A stretch of 64,000 bases of DNA from Catellatospora vulcania (GCF_009720385.1 NZ_ML769302.1:530937-594936), one strand, 5' to 3'; positions 30,428 to 38,066 are shown, counted from the stretch's first letter. Made by a program: numbers and translations. The notes: generated by a model not told the origin, from the sequence alone.

Positions 30428-32398
30428 TTGTCTGCACGACCCCTCAAAAAACCGATGGCTGCTGCCTCGGTGCTGGCCGTCGGCGCGCTCACCGCGCTCG
30501 GCCTGCCGGCGACCTCAGCCAACGCCAGCTACCCGGGCACCGGCAGCGTGCTGACCGCTGCCTCCGGGTACAGCATCACTGTCCAGGGCGGCGGCACCTT
30601 CACGCCCTCGAACGAGTACGTCAGCGGCGTCGACAGCGTCGCCTGGTCGCCGGACGGCAGCCGCGCGGTGTTCGCCAGCCACCAGGGCGAAATCGCGACC
30701 ATGCGGTTCGACGACGACACCGACATCTGGTACGTCGAGGACGCGGAACCCTCCGTGGAGCGGCGTCAGGTGACCTGGCGGGGTGCCGGTTCGGTCGCCT
30801 GGGCCGAGCGGGACTCCGGCGGCGTGCACCGCATCATGGGCGACACCTCGTCCTACGGCTGGACCCCCTGGCAGATCACGCCGGACGACGGCGCCGAATA
30901 CACGAACCCGGACGGCGCTCTCGACGGCCGGCTCGTGTACCAGCGGGGCGCCAACGCGGTGGTCCTGCACGACTTCACCCTCGGCGACACTGCTGCTGAG
31001 CAGCAGATCTCCCTCATCGCCAACGCGGCGAACCCGGCCTTCTCGCCTGACGGCACCAAGGTCGCGTTCGTTCGTGCCGGCAACATCTGGGTGCTGACGA
31101 TCAACGAGGTGTCGGACACCGCGGACGACGAGTTCCTCCAGATCACCACCTCCGGGTCGGACGACAACCCGACCTGGTCGCCCAACGGCCAGACGCTGGC
31201 CTTCAGCAACAGCGGCTCGGTGAAGACCGTTCCGGCCGCGGGTGGCACCGCCACCAGCGCCGGTATCACCGGGATCCCCGCGTACCGGCCGGGCAAGCAG
31301 AACAAGGTGGTCCGGCTCGCCGGCGCGAACCGGTTCGGCACCGCCGTGTCGGTGTCGAAGTCGCTGTGGGCGGACGGTGCCGCCCAGTCGGTGACGCTGT
31401 CGCGCTCCGACAACTTCGCCGACGCGCTGGGTGGTTCGGCGCTGGCCGCGGCCAAGCAGGGTCCGCTGCTGATGACCCCGCCGACCGTGTTCAACGTGGA
31501 CACCAAGGCCGAGATCATCCGCGTGCTGGGTCCCGGCACGGGCAAGATGGTCTACATCCTGGGTGACGTCGGCGCCGTGTCGGCCTCGACCGAGGCCCAG
31601 ATCAAGAGCCTGGGTTACAACGTGACCCGTCTGGGCGGCGCCAACCGGTACTCGACTTCGGTCAAGATCGCTGAGGCGATCACGCCGGACCCGGACTACG
31701 TGCTCGCCGCGACCGGTAAGAACTTCCCGGACGCGCTCGCCGCGGGTGCCGCCGCCGGTTCGTACAACATGCCCGGCAGCAACCGCTCGGCTGTGGTCGT
31801 GCTGACCAACGACGGCGTTCTGCCGGCGGACACCAAGGCGTACGTGGACGCGGCGCTGGCTGACTCGTCGGCTCCCACCGAGATCTTCGGCATCGGCGGC
31901 CAGGCCGTCCAGGCCATGTCGTCGGTCCCCGCCTACCAGTCCGTGCTCATGGAGCTGAACGGCGACAGCCGTTACGAGACCGCGCTGTACGTCGGCCAGG
32001 TCTTCTTCGCCGGCTCGCGGGTCGCCGGTGTCGCGGTCGGCACGAACTGGCCGGACGCTCTGGCCGGTGGCGCGATGATGGCGACGCTCAACGGTCCGCT
32101 GCTGCTGACCCCGGGCAACAACCTGAACATCGAAACCGCGTGGCACCTCGACGTCAGCAGCGGTTCGATCGACACGGGTTACGTGTTCGGTGACGTCGGC
32201 GTCGTGAGCAACACCGTCGCGACCCAGATCGGTACCTGGATCAGCGCGAACAACTACACGCAGTCGAGCAACCCGGCCGCGATCAACGCGCTGGCCATGC
32301 GCAGCCTGAACCCGTCCGCCGCGGCGAACGGCAACCTGCGCAGCACGGCTGAGATCAAGGCGGCCGCGGGCGAGCTCCCGACCCGCGACCAGCACTGA
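30428..32398 (+). CDS. Secreted protein with TolB-like propeller and three cell wall-binding (CWB2-type) repeats
   Basis: The 656-residue protein is probably exported and bound to the cell wall. A signal peptide covers residues 1-37 (PMAAASVLAVGALTALGLPATSANA). Residues about 45-285 hold WD40-like/TolB propeller blades such as VDSVAWSPDGSRAVF, NPAFSPDGTKVAFV and NPTWSPNGQTLAFS. From about 290 come three repeats spaced near 105 residues, starting VVRLAGANRFGTAVSVS, VTRLGGANRYSTSVKIA and LMELNGDSRYETALYVG; these match the CW_binding_2 family. The TTG start is chosen for AAAGGGAG upstream and the signal peptide. A TTGACA at 30328 could be its -35. Confidence 0.88.
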   Translation: MSARPLKKPMAAASVLAVGALTALGLPATSANASYPGTGSVLTAASGYSITVQGGGTFTPSNEYVSGVDSVAWSPDGSRAVFASHQGEIATMRFDDDTDIWYVEDAEPSVERRQVTWRGAGSVAWAERDSGGVHRIMGDTSSYGWTPWQITPDDGAEYTNPDGALDGRLVYQRGANAVVLHDFTLGDTAAEQQISLIANAANPAFSPDGTKVAFVRAGNIWVLTINEVSDTADDEFLQITTSGSDDNPTWSPNGQTLAFSNSGSVKTVPAAGGTATSAGITGIPAYRPGKQNKVVRLAGANRFGTAVSVSKSLWADGAAQSVTLSRSDNFADALGGSALAAAKQGPLLMTPPTVFNVDTKAEIIRVLGPGTGKMVYILGDVGAVSASTEAQIKSLGYNVTRLGGANRYSTSVKIAEAITPDPDYVLAATGKNFPDALAAGAAAGSYNMPGSNRSAVVVLTNDGVLPADTKAYVDAALADSSAPTEIFGIGGQAVQAMSSVPAYQSVLMELNGDSRYETALYVGQVFFAGSRVAGVAVGTNWPDALAGGAMMATLNGPLLLTPGNNLNIETAWHLDVSSGSIDTGYVFGDVGVVSNTVATQIGTWISANNYTQSSNPAAINALAMRSLNPSAAANGNLRSTAEIKAAAGELPTRDQH

Positions 32399-32417
32399 GC
32401 ACAGATCAACTGATCAC

Positions 32418-32460
32418 TGATGGGTCCGGCTCCGCAGGGAGCCGGGCCCATCATCGTTTT
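32418..32460 (+). terminator. Terminator of the CWB2-repeat gene
   Basis: TGATGGGTCCGGCTCC and GGAGCCGGGCCCATCA form a 16-bp stem with one G-U pair and a GCAG loop, followed by TCGTTTT. Confidence 0.92.
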
Positions 32461-32479
32461 GCGCGACCGGAAAATGAGG

Positions 32480-32509
32480 TTGCCTCGCCGACACGGTCGC
32501 CAATACGGT
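32480..32509 (+). promoter_or_regulatory. Possible promoter of the 41-aa ORF
   Basis: TTGCCT (32480-32485) and TACGGT (32504-32509) are 18 bp apart. The start codon of the small ORF is 49 bp after the -10. Confidence 0.45.
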
Positions 32510-32557
32510 ATGCCCACACCAAGAACGACACCGCAGGAATACGGACCGGAGACAGAC

Positions 32558-32683
32558 ATGAGCGCCTTCTCGAACGCGATGCACCGGCTGACGCCGTGCG
32601 TCGAGAAGACCATGCCCGCCGCCGCCCGACGCGGTGGGCGTTATGGCTGGGAACTCGTCCCCGGACGAGGCGGATGGTGCTGA
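32558..32683 (+). CDS. Possible 41-residue peptide
   Basis: I do not recognise the product. It begins MSAFSNAMHRLTPCVEKTMP and ends RYGWELVPGRGGWC, with cysteines at 14 and 41. GGAGACAGAC precedes the ATG, a promoter-like pair lies upstream and a strong terminator starts 24 bp after the stop. So this looks like a stand-alone transcription unit rather than random sequence. Length alone makes it uncertain. Confidence 0.45.
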   Translation: MSAFSNAMHRLTPCVEKTMPAAARRGGRYGWELVPGRGGWC

Positions 32684-32706
32684 GCAAGCACCATGACAAG
32701 CGGCTG

Positions 32707-32750
32707 ACGCCGCCCGCCTCCGGACTCGGAAGCGGGCGGCGTTCTCGTTT
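32707..32750 (+). terminator. Terminator after the 41-aa ORF
   Basis: ACGCCGCCCGC and GCGGGCGGCGT make a perfect 11-bp stem with a 14-nt loop, followed by TCTCGTTTT. Confidence 0.88.
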
Positions 32751-32812
32751 TACGGCATGACCGAGCAGCGAAGACAGCGTGAAGCCCCGGCTCCGGCCGG
32801 TGGTGTCGCACC

Positions 32813-32841
32813 TTGAGAACTCCACAGTGGATGACTTATCA
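32813..32841 (+). promoter_or_regulatory. Possible promoter of the tRNA array
   Basis: TTGAGA (32813-32818) and TTATCA (32836-32841) are 17 bp apart, 28 bp before the first tRNA of the array. Confidence 0.5.
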
Positions 32842-32869
32842 GAAAGCGCGTCGCATGCAGCGGCGCAGC

Positions 32870-32940
32870 GGTCGATTCGGCTATGGGTAGGCCTCCGCGC
32901 TCTCGACGCGGGAAAGCGGGTTCGAGTCCCGCATCGACTA
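32870..32940 (+). tRNA. tRNA-Glu (CUC), atypical
   Basis: A 71-nt cloverleaf: acceptor GGTCGAT/ATCGACT (first pair G-U), D-arm GGCT/GGCC with a short seven-base loop, anticodon stem CCGCG/CGCGG with loop CTCTCGA (anticodon CTC), T-arm GCGGG/CCCGC, discriminator A, no CCA. Glu tRNAs normally carry discriminator G, so charging identity is uncertain. Confidence 0.7.
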
Positions 32941-32957
32941 CGCAATGAAGGAAGCTC

Positions 32958-33031
32958 GCGGTTGTCGCACAACGGCAGTGCGCTGCCTCGCCATGGCAGA
33001 GATCCGGGTTCGACTCCCGGCTACCGCTCCA
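32958..33031 (+). tRNA. tRNA-Gly (GCC), atypical C33
   Basis: Acceptor GCGGTTG/CTACCGC has one T-T mismatch. D-stem GCAC/GTGC, anticodon stem CTGCC/GGCAG and T-stem CCGGG/CCCGG are intact. The loop TCGCCAT gives anticodon GCC but has C instead of U at position 33. Discriminator T and an encoded CCA are present. Confidence 0.7.
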
Positions 33032-33063
33032 CATCCATCACAGCATTCCCAGGAGGTGACCCG

Positions 33064-33507
33064 ATGAACGCAGTACTCGTCCTCAACGCCGACCTCGGCC
33101 CGCTCCACCGGGTCAGCCTGCGTCACGCCCTGCGCATGCTGTGGCGGCAGGTCGCGGTGGTGCACGAGGCGGAGCCCGATCAGGCCATCGGTGTGTGGCC
33201 GATGCCCAAGGTGGTGCGGCTGGTCAGCTACGTGGTGACCCGCTGGCGCTACAACGGCGGGCCGGCCTGGTCGCGGCGCGGCGTGCTCGCCCGTGACCAG
33301 CACCGGTGCGCCTACTGCGGCGGCCCGGCGTACACCATCGACCATGTCCTGCCCAGCTCCCGGGGCGGGCGCAACAGCTGGCTCAACACGGTGGCCGCCT
33401 GTGGCGGCTGCAACCAGCGCAAGGGTGACCGTACGCCCGCCGAGGCGCGGATGCCGCTGCGGTTCCACCCGTCGGCGCCGTCCTGGACGGTGCTGGCCAA
33501 GCGCTGA
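33064..33507 (+). CDS. HNH endonuclease within the tRNA array
   Basis: HNH enzymes cut DNA with a beta-beta-alpha-metal site. This 147-residue protein has an N-terminal domain (VLVLNADLGPLHRVSLRHALRMLWRQVAVV, then VVRLVSYVVTRWRY) and the HNH domain near 80-125: RDQHRCAYCGG, YTIDHVLPSSRGG, NSWLNTVAACGGCNQRKG, including two CxxC zinc pairs. This form is often encoded beside tRNA genes in actinobacteria. AGGAGGTGACCCG gives an excellent ribosome site. It is placed between tRNA-Gly and tRNA-Ala(TGC) and could be a mobile endonuclease or host gene; a restriction role is not excluded. Confidence 0.92.
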   Translation: MNAVLVLNADLGPLHRVSLRHALRMLWRQVAVVHEAEPDQAIGVWPMPKVVRLVSYVVTRWRYNGGPAWSRRGVLARDQHRCAYCGGPAYTIDHVLPSSRGGRNSWLNTVAACGGCNQRKGDRTPAEARMPLRFHPSAPSWTVLAKR

Positions 33508-33509
33508 CG

Positions 33510-33567
33510 CGAGCTGCGGGACCACGGGGCCCGCAGCTCGCCGGGCTGCGGATGGGGGTCCGCAGCC
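33510..33567 (+). terminator. Double hairpin after the HNH gene
   Basis: CGAGCTGCGGG/CCCGCAGCTCG (33510-33540) is a perfect 11-bp stem. A second stem GGCTGCGGA/TCCGCAGCC follows at 33544-33567. Neither has a T-run. They may separate the HNH mRNA from the downstream tRNA block or serve as processing signals. Confidence 0.6.
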
Positions 33568-33574
33568 TGCACAA

Positions 33575-33647
33575 GGGCCCATAGCTCATCTGGTAGAGCG
33601 CCGCTCTTGCAAAGCGGAGGCGGCCGGTTCGACTCCGGCTGGGTCCA
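33575..33647 (+). tRNA. tRNA-Ala (UGC), array copy
   Basis: Acceptor GGGCCCA/TGGGTCC, D-arm AGCTCATCTGGTAGAGC, anticodon stem CCGCT/AGCGG with TGC, T-stem GCCGG/CCGGC, discriminator A, no CCA. It differs from the gyrA-linked tRNA-Ala in most stems, so it is not a local duplicate. Confidence 0.93.
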
Positions 33648-33658
33648 CGGTTCCACCC

Positions 33659-33732
33659 GCCCTGATGGCGCAACTGGACAGCGCACCGGTCTACGAAGCC
33701 GGGGGTTGCAGGTTCGAATCCTGCTCAGGGCA
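33659..33732 (+). tRNA. tRNA-Arg (ACG)
   Basis: Acceptor GCCCTGA/TCAGGGC is perfect. D-stem GCGC/GCGC, anticodon stem CCGGT/GCCGG with loop CTACGAA (ACG), T-stem GCAGG/CCTGC, discriminator A, no CCA. Confidence 0.92.
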
Positions 33733-33744
33733 CGCGGTACAGCA

Positions 33745-33821
33745 CGGGATGTGGCGCAGCCAGGTAGCGCGCTGCACTGGGGGTGCAGAGGTCGTCGGTT
33801 CGAATCCGGCCATCCCGACCA
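33745..33821 (+). tRNA. tRNA-Pro (GGG)
   Basis: Acceptor CGGGATG/CATCCCG with the C1-G72 pair of bacterial tRNA-Pro, anticodon stem CTGCA/TGCAG with loop CTGGGGG (GGG), T-loop TTCGAAT, discriminator A and an encoded CCA (33819-33821). Confidence 0.94.
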
Positions 33822-33831
33822 GCAAGTCCAC

Positions 33832-33905
33832 GGCGCGGTGGACGAACGGAAGAGTCACCCGCCTTTCAAGCGGGAGTGTTGCGGGTTCGAATCCCGTCCG
33901 CGCTG
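33832..33905 (+). tRNA. tRNA-Glu (UUC)
   Basis: Acceptor GGCGCGG/CCGCGCT (first pair G-U), anticodon stem CCCGC/GCGGG with loop CTTTCAA (TTC), T-loop TTCGAAT and discriminator G, as expected for Glu. No CCA. Confidence 0.92.
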
Positions 33906-33924
33906 CTCGAAAAAGCAACACCAC

Positions 33925-34007
33925 GCGGATGCGCCGACGTTGGAGAGTCGGGCCCGGCTGTAACCCGGGTGCCCTGCGCGCAGAGAGTTCGAATCTCTCC
34001 ATCCGCA
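33925..34007 (+). tRNA. tRNA-Tyr (GUA)
   Basis: Acceptor GCGGATG/CATCCGC, anticodon stem CCCGG/CCGGG with loop CTGTAAC (GTA), a long variable arm around TGCCCTGCGCGC as in bacterial tRNA-Tyr, T-stem AGAGA/TCTCT, discriminator A. No CCA. Confidence 0.93.
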
Positions 34008-34014
34008 CTTTCAC

Positions 34015-34088
34015 GGCTTCGTGGCGTTCCGGGTGGGGCGCTCCGTCTGCAAAACGGATGAACTCGGGTTCGACTCCCGGCGAGGCCT
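34015..34088 (+). tRNA. tRNA-Cys (GCA)
   Basis: Acceptor GGCTTCG/CGAGGCC (one T-G pair), reduced three-pair D-stem, anticodon stem TCCGT/ACGGA with loop CTGCAAA (GCA), T-stem TCGGG/CCCGG, discriminator T as in tRNA-Cys. No CCA. It is the last tRNA of the array. Confidence 0.88.
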
Positions 34089-34161
34089 CTGACTACGTCA
34101 TCCACTGTGGGTTCCCGTCGCTCGGTTATCGTGCGGGGGTGGCAACGACCGGGCGGCTCTA

Positions 34162-35097
34162 ATGATCACAAAAGTCGATGTGGCCGATGCGGCAGCCCGC
34201 ATCGCCGGGCGTTTCCGGCGTACGCCGCTGGCGCCTGTCGAGCCGGGCGGCCTGTTCGGCACGACCTGGCTCAAGTGCGAGTACATGCAGCACACCGGCA
34301 GTTTCAAGGCGCGTGGTGCGCTCAACCGGGTGCTCGCGGCGCAGCAGGCCGGCGAGCTGGATCCGGCGGTGGGCGTCGTCGCCGCATCGGGCGGCAACGC
34401 AGGGCTGGCGGTCGCGTACGCGGCCCGCACCTGTGGAGTCCCGGCGACGATCTTCGTGCCGGCGACGGCCCCGGCGTTCAAAGTCGACAAGCTGCGCGGC
34501 CTCGGTGCCCGGGTGGAGCAGCACGGCACCGAGTACGCGATGGCGTACGAGGCCGCTGTGAAGCATGCCGCCGACACGGGAGCGGTCTACTGCCATGCGT
34601 ACGACCAGGCGGAGATGGTCGCCGGGGCCGGGACCATCGGGCTGGAGCTGCTGGCCGACATCCCCGGCGGTTTCGACACGGTGCTGGTCGCGGTCGGCGG
34701 CGGCGGGTTGATGGCCGGGATCGCGACGGCGCTGGCGGGCCAGGCCCGGGTGGTCGGCGTCGAGCCCGAACTCGCACCGAGCCTGCATGCGGCGCTGTCC
34801 GCCGGACAGCCGGTGGATGTCGCGGTGTCCGGGGTCGCGGCCGACTCGCTGGGCGCGCGCCGCGTCGGCGACATCGCGTACGCGGTCGCGAGGCGCGACG
34901 GTGTGCGCAGCGTGCTGGTGAGCGACGCCGACATCGTGGCCGCGCGGCGCGCGCTGTGGGCCGACCGGCGCATCGTGCTCGAACACGGTGCCGCCGCCGC
35001 TCTGGCCGCCCTCAGCGGCGGCGCCTACCGCCCTGCCGACGGCGAGCGCGTCGTCGTCATCGCCTGCGGCGCCAACACCGACCCCGCCGACCTCTGA
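34162..35097 (+). CDS. PLP-dependent threonine/serine dehydratase family protein
   Basis: Members deaminate threonine or serine to 2-oxo acids; related enzymes are racemases. The 311-residue protein contains the PLP lysine (TGSFKARGA, Lys49), the cofactor-phosphate loop AASGGNAGLA and the glycine-rich GGGGLMAGIATAL. The C-terminal regulatory ACT domain of IlvA is absent, so it is a catabolic-type enzyme and need not serve isoleucine synthesis. It follows the tRNA array by 73 bp and converges with the next gene; TCTGACCCCGGTCAGA lies between the stops. Confidence 0.9.
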   Translation: MITKVDVADAAARIAGRFRRTPLAPVEPGGLFGTTWLKCEYMQHTGSFKARGALNRVLAAQQAGELDPAVGVVAASGGNAGLAVAYAARTCGVPATIFVPATAPAFKVDKLRGLGARVEQHGTEYAMAYEAAVKHAADTGAVYCHAYDQAEMVAGAGTIGLELLADIPGGFDTVLVAVGGGGLMAGIATALAGQARVVGVEPELAPSLHAALSAGQPVDVAVSGVAADSLGARRVGDIAYAVARRDGVRSVLVSDADIVAARRALWADRRIVLEHGAAAALAALSGGAYRPADGERVVVIACGANTDPADL

Positions 35098-35103
35098 CCC
35101 CGG

Positions 35104-35961
35104 TCAGAAGACCTGGGTGAAGTATTCGCGGCTGAGGATGCGGAAGTAGATCCAGGACGGGAGTTTGTCGTAGGCCGGCTGGACCGCCTGCAGGACGGTG
35201 ACCTGGCTGACGTGGGCGTCCAGGGCGGCGCGCTTCTCGCTCGCCACGCTGTCGATGGTCATGGCGACCGTCGGCTCCGGTAGGCCCTGCGCCGGGTCGG
35301 TCGGGTACATGTCGCGGAAGGTGGGGGACAGGTCCTTCGCCACCGAGATCATCGACTCGGGCAGGGTGGCCTGGTAGAAGTGCTTGACCGGGAAGTCGGG
35401 CGCGTGCCGCCGGTTGTTCAGCACGGTCTTGACCCAGACCCCGACCTGCGCGTGGTCCGGGTGGCCGTAGAAGCCGACCCGGTCATCGAAGCTGATCACG
35501 ACGCTGGGCCGGTACTCGTCGATCAGGTTCGAGATGGTCTGCTGCGCCTTGGCGGCGTCGGCAGCGGGCAGCCCGCTGTCGCGGAAGTCGAACAGCTCGA
35601 CATTGTCCGCCCCGAGCACCTTGCCGGCGTTGTCCGCCTCGGCCGTACGACGCTCCGCGAGATCGGACAGCGACACCTTGGGCACATCCGCCGCCTCGCC
35701 GCGGGTGAGGTACGCGATGGTGATCTCGGCGTCGGCCTCCTCGCTCATCCGGCGCAGCGAGCCCGCCACGGTGATCTCGTCGTCGGGGTGCGCGAAGACC
35801 GCGAGCAGCCGCTTCGGCGCGCTTTCCGGGAAAAGGCTGTCGGTCAACGGCACCGAGGTGTCGTTGACGTACCGGTTGAGGCCGAAGACCGTGACCGCCG
35901 GCAGGACCAGCACAGCTGCCAGCACCGACAGGAGGATCTTGTTTCGCCGGGTGACGCGCAT
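35104..35961 (-). CDS. Membrane-anchored PIG-L family deacetylase
   Basis: A second PIG-L zinc deacetylase, 285 residues. An N-terminal helix (ILLSVLAAVLVLPAVTVFGL) anchors it, with the enzyme outside. Zinc motifs are FAHPDDEITV near residues 53-62 and GHPDHAQVG further on. SFDDRVGFYG is also conserved. The substrate is unknown; a cell-envelope sugar is plausible. ATG at 35961 is chosen with CGGAACAGCAC upstream. Only distantly similar to the PIG-L protein at 29093. Confidence 0.9.
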   Translation of the reverse strand: MRVTRRNKILLSVLAAVLVLPAVTVFGLNRYVNDTSVPLTDSLFPESAPKRLLAVFAHPDDEITVAGSLRRMSEEADAEITIAYLTRGEAADVPKVSLSDLAERRTAEADNAGKVLGADNVELFDFRDSGLPAADAAKAQQTISNLIDEYRPSVVISFDDRVGFYGHPDHAQVGVWVKTVLNNRRHAPDFPVKHFYQATLPESMISVAKDLSPTFRDMYPTDPAQGLPEPTVAMTIDSVASEKRAALDAHVSQVTVLQAVQPAYDKLPSWIYFRILSREYFTQVF

Positions 35962-36076
35962 GTGCTGTTCCGTTCCGAGGGGGTGGGCGGAACCGCTGCC
36001 CCGGCGGGCCGGACGGCCGCGCCCGGACCAGCCCAGCTCCGGTCGGACCACCTTAATAGGTGTTCAGACTCCCTCG

Positions 36077-37363
36077 TCAGCGGGCCGGGCCGCGGTAGCG
36101 CAGGAAGGCGGGCACGGCCAGGGCGAGCGCGGTCATCGCGACGATCACGAGCACGCCGCCGCCCGCCACCGCGGCGCTCGCGCCGGCCACCGGCACCGCG
36201 ACCCCGTGCAGCAGGTCCGCCAGCCGGGGCCCGCCCGCCACCACGACGGTGTGCATGCCCTGCATCCGGCCGCGCATCTCGTCGGTCGCCGCGGCCTGCA
36301 GGATCGCGCCGCGGAACACCATGGAGACCATGTCGGCGACGCCGGCGAGGCCGAGGAACACCACGGCCAGCCACAGTGAGCTGCTCATGCCGAAGCCGGC
36401 GATGGCCGCACCCCAGGCGCAGACCGCGATGACCACCATCAGGCCGTGCCGGCGTACGTGCGAGAAGACGCCCGACAGCAGGCCGCCCAGCAGGGCGCCG
36501 ATCGGCACCGCGGCGTAGAGCATGCCGAGCGCGAAGTTCTCGTTCACGCCGGGAAAAGCGGTGTCGGCGAGCTGCGGGAACAGCGCTCGCGGCATGCCGA
36601 AGACCATGGCGACGACGTCTGCGGCCATGGAGACCATGAGCAGCCGGTGGGTGGCCAGGTAGCGGAAGCCCGCCAGGATGTCGCCGAGCCCGGCCCGGCG
36701 GGCGACGCCGGACAGCGGGGGCAGCGACGGCAGCCGCCACACGGCGTACAGCGCGGCGCACAGCGCGATGGCGTCGAACAGGTACAGCAGGGGCAGTCCG
36801 AGCAGCGGGATCAGGGCTCCGGCCAGCATCGGGCCGGCGATCTGCCCGCCCTGCATCACGGTCGAGTTGAGCGCTCCGGCGGCGGGCAGCTCCGCGGCGG
36901 GCACCAGCCGGGCGACCGAGGCGGTGCGGGCCGGCATGTTCATGCCGAACAGCGCCTGCTGCACCGCGACCAGTACCAGCAGCAGCGGGATGGACCGCAC
37001 GTCCAGCGCCGCCTGCAGCCAGAAGGCCACGCACAGCAGGGCGATGCCCGAGTTCGTGAACAGCAGCATCCGGCGGCGGTCGACGGTGTCCGCGATCGCG
37101 CCGCCCCACAGCGCGAAGATGATCAGCGGGGCGAGCCCGGCGATGCTGGCGATGCCGACCCAGACCGAGGAGCCGGTCATGTCGTAGATCTGCTTGGGCA
37201 CCGCGACCGCGGTCAGCTGGCTGCCCAGGGCGGTCACGATGGTCGAGGTCCAGAGCCGCCGGTACGGTCGGTGCCGCAGCGGCCGGGTGTCCATGAAGAA
37301 CCGGCGACGCTGCGCGGGAACGGCCGCTCCTGGTTCGGCCTGCTTCTCGGCTACCTCGCTCAC
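36077..37363 (-). CDS. MFS transporter (EntS-like exporter family)
   Basis: A 428-residue major facilitator with about twelve membrane helices, beginning after a 35-residue charged N-terminus (RPLRHRPYRRLWTSTIVTALGSQL). ALWGGAIADTVDRRRMLL matches the loop 2-3 signature of the EntS/MFS_3 group, whose members export siderophores or drugs. The substrate cannot be told from sequence. The GTG start has AAGG upstream. It is divergent from the sigma gene at 37542 with 178 bp between. Confidence 0.9.
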   Translation of the reverse strand: MSEVAEKQAEPGAAVPAQRRRFFMDTRPLRHRPYRRLWTSTIVTALGSQLTAVAVPKQIYDMTGSSVWVGIASIAGLAPLIIFALWGGAIADTVDRRRMLLFTNSGIALLCVAFWLQAALDVRSIPLLLVLVAVQQALFGMNMPARTASVARLVPAAELPAAGALNSTVMQGGQIAGPMLAGALIPLLGLPLLYLFDAIALCAALYAVWRLPSLPPLSGVARRAGLGDILAGFRYLATHRLLMVSMAADVVAMVFGMPRALFPQLADTAFPGVNENFALGMLYAAVPIGALLGGLLSGVFSHVRRHGLMVVIAVCAWGAAIAGFGMSSSLWLAVVFLGLAGVADMVSMVFRGAILQAAATDEMRGRMQGMHTVVVAGGPRLADLLHGVAVPVAGASAAVAGGGVLVIVAMTALALAVPAFLRYRGPAR

Positions 37364-37449
37364 GGGCAGAACCTTAGCCGAGCAAACGATCTGCGGGCCA
37401 GGGCTGGTGACCCACACAACCGCTGCGCGAAAAAGATTCGGGGGACCGC

Positions 37450-37479
37450 GGCAACCTTCGCCGCGGAGCACGCATCTTG
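37450..37479 (+). promoter_or_regulatory. ECF promoter of the sigma gene at 37542
   Basis: GGCAACCTTCG (37450-37460) and CATCTTG (37473-37479) recur with exactly the same 23-bp offset upstream of the lipoprotein gene at 39436. The sigma start lies 62 bp after the -10. Recognition by its own sigma is inferred from this repeat. Confidence 0.75.
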
Positions 37480-37541
37480 CAGAACGTCATCACGGCAGGA
37501 ACACCTCACCTGCCACCACTGCTCATTCCACGGGGGCATAC

Positions 37542-38066
37542 GTGGTCGACTCGCACTCAGCGGAGTTCGACAGCTTCGTCAGGCACCGCTCGCCGGCGCT
37601 GCTGCGCGCCGCCTACCTGCTCACCGGCGACCAGCACCTGGCCGAGGACCTGGTGCAGTCCGCGCTCGCCCGGACCCACCGGTCGTGGCGGCGGCTGCAC
37701 GACAGCGGCAACGCCGAGGCGTACACCCGCAAAGTCATGTATCACCTGCAGGTCTCCTGGTGGCGCCGCGGCAAGGTCGCCGAGGTGCTACCCGGTGAGC
37801 TGCCCGAACGCGGCCGCGGTGGCGATCACTCCGGCTCGTCCGCGCTCAAGCTCAGCCTGCGGGCCGCGCTGCTGAAGCTGTCCGACAAGCAGCGGGCCGT
37901 GCTGGTGCTGCGCTTCTTCGAGGACCGCACGGAGGCCGAGGCCGCCGAGGTGCTCGGCGTCGCGGTCGGCACCGTGAAGTCCCAGACCGCCAAGGCGCTC
38001 GCGCGGCTGCGTGTGATCGCCCCCGAACTGTCCGACCTCCACGCCGCGAACGGAGCCGCCCGATGA
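37542..38066 (+). CDS. SigE-family ECF RNA polymerase sigma factor
   Basis: A 174-residue ECF sigma. Region 2 includes LLRAAYLLTGDQHLAEDLVQSAL and YTRKVMYHLQVSWWRRGK; region 4 includes LSDKQRAVLVLRFFEDRTEAEAAEVLGVAVGTVKSQTAKALARLR. It is close to the sigma at 15964 over its whole length. The GTG start follows GGGGGCATAC. Its end overlaps the next gene (ATGA), a membrane protein likely to be its partner. Confidence 0.93.
   Translation: MVDSHSAEFDSFVRHRSPALLRAAYLLTGDQHLAEDLVQSALARTHRSWRRLHDSGNAEAYTRKVMYHLQVSWWRRGKVAEVLPGELPERGRGGDHSGSSALKLSLRAALLKLSDKQRAVLVLRFFEDRTEAEAAEVLGVAVGTVKSQTAKALARLRVIAPELSDLHAANGAAR

Noticed and set aside
35104..35961. Mycothiol biosynthesis deacetylase MshB
   Set aside because: It has the PIG-L fold, but a membrane anchor and outside location do not fit the cytoplasmic mycothiol pathway.
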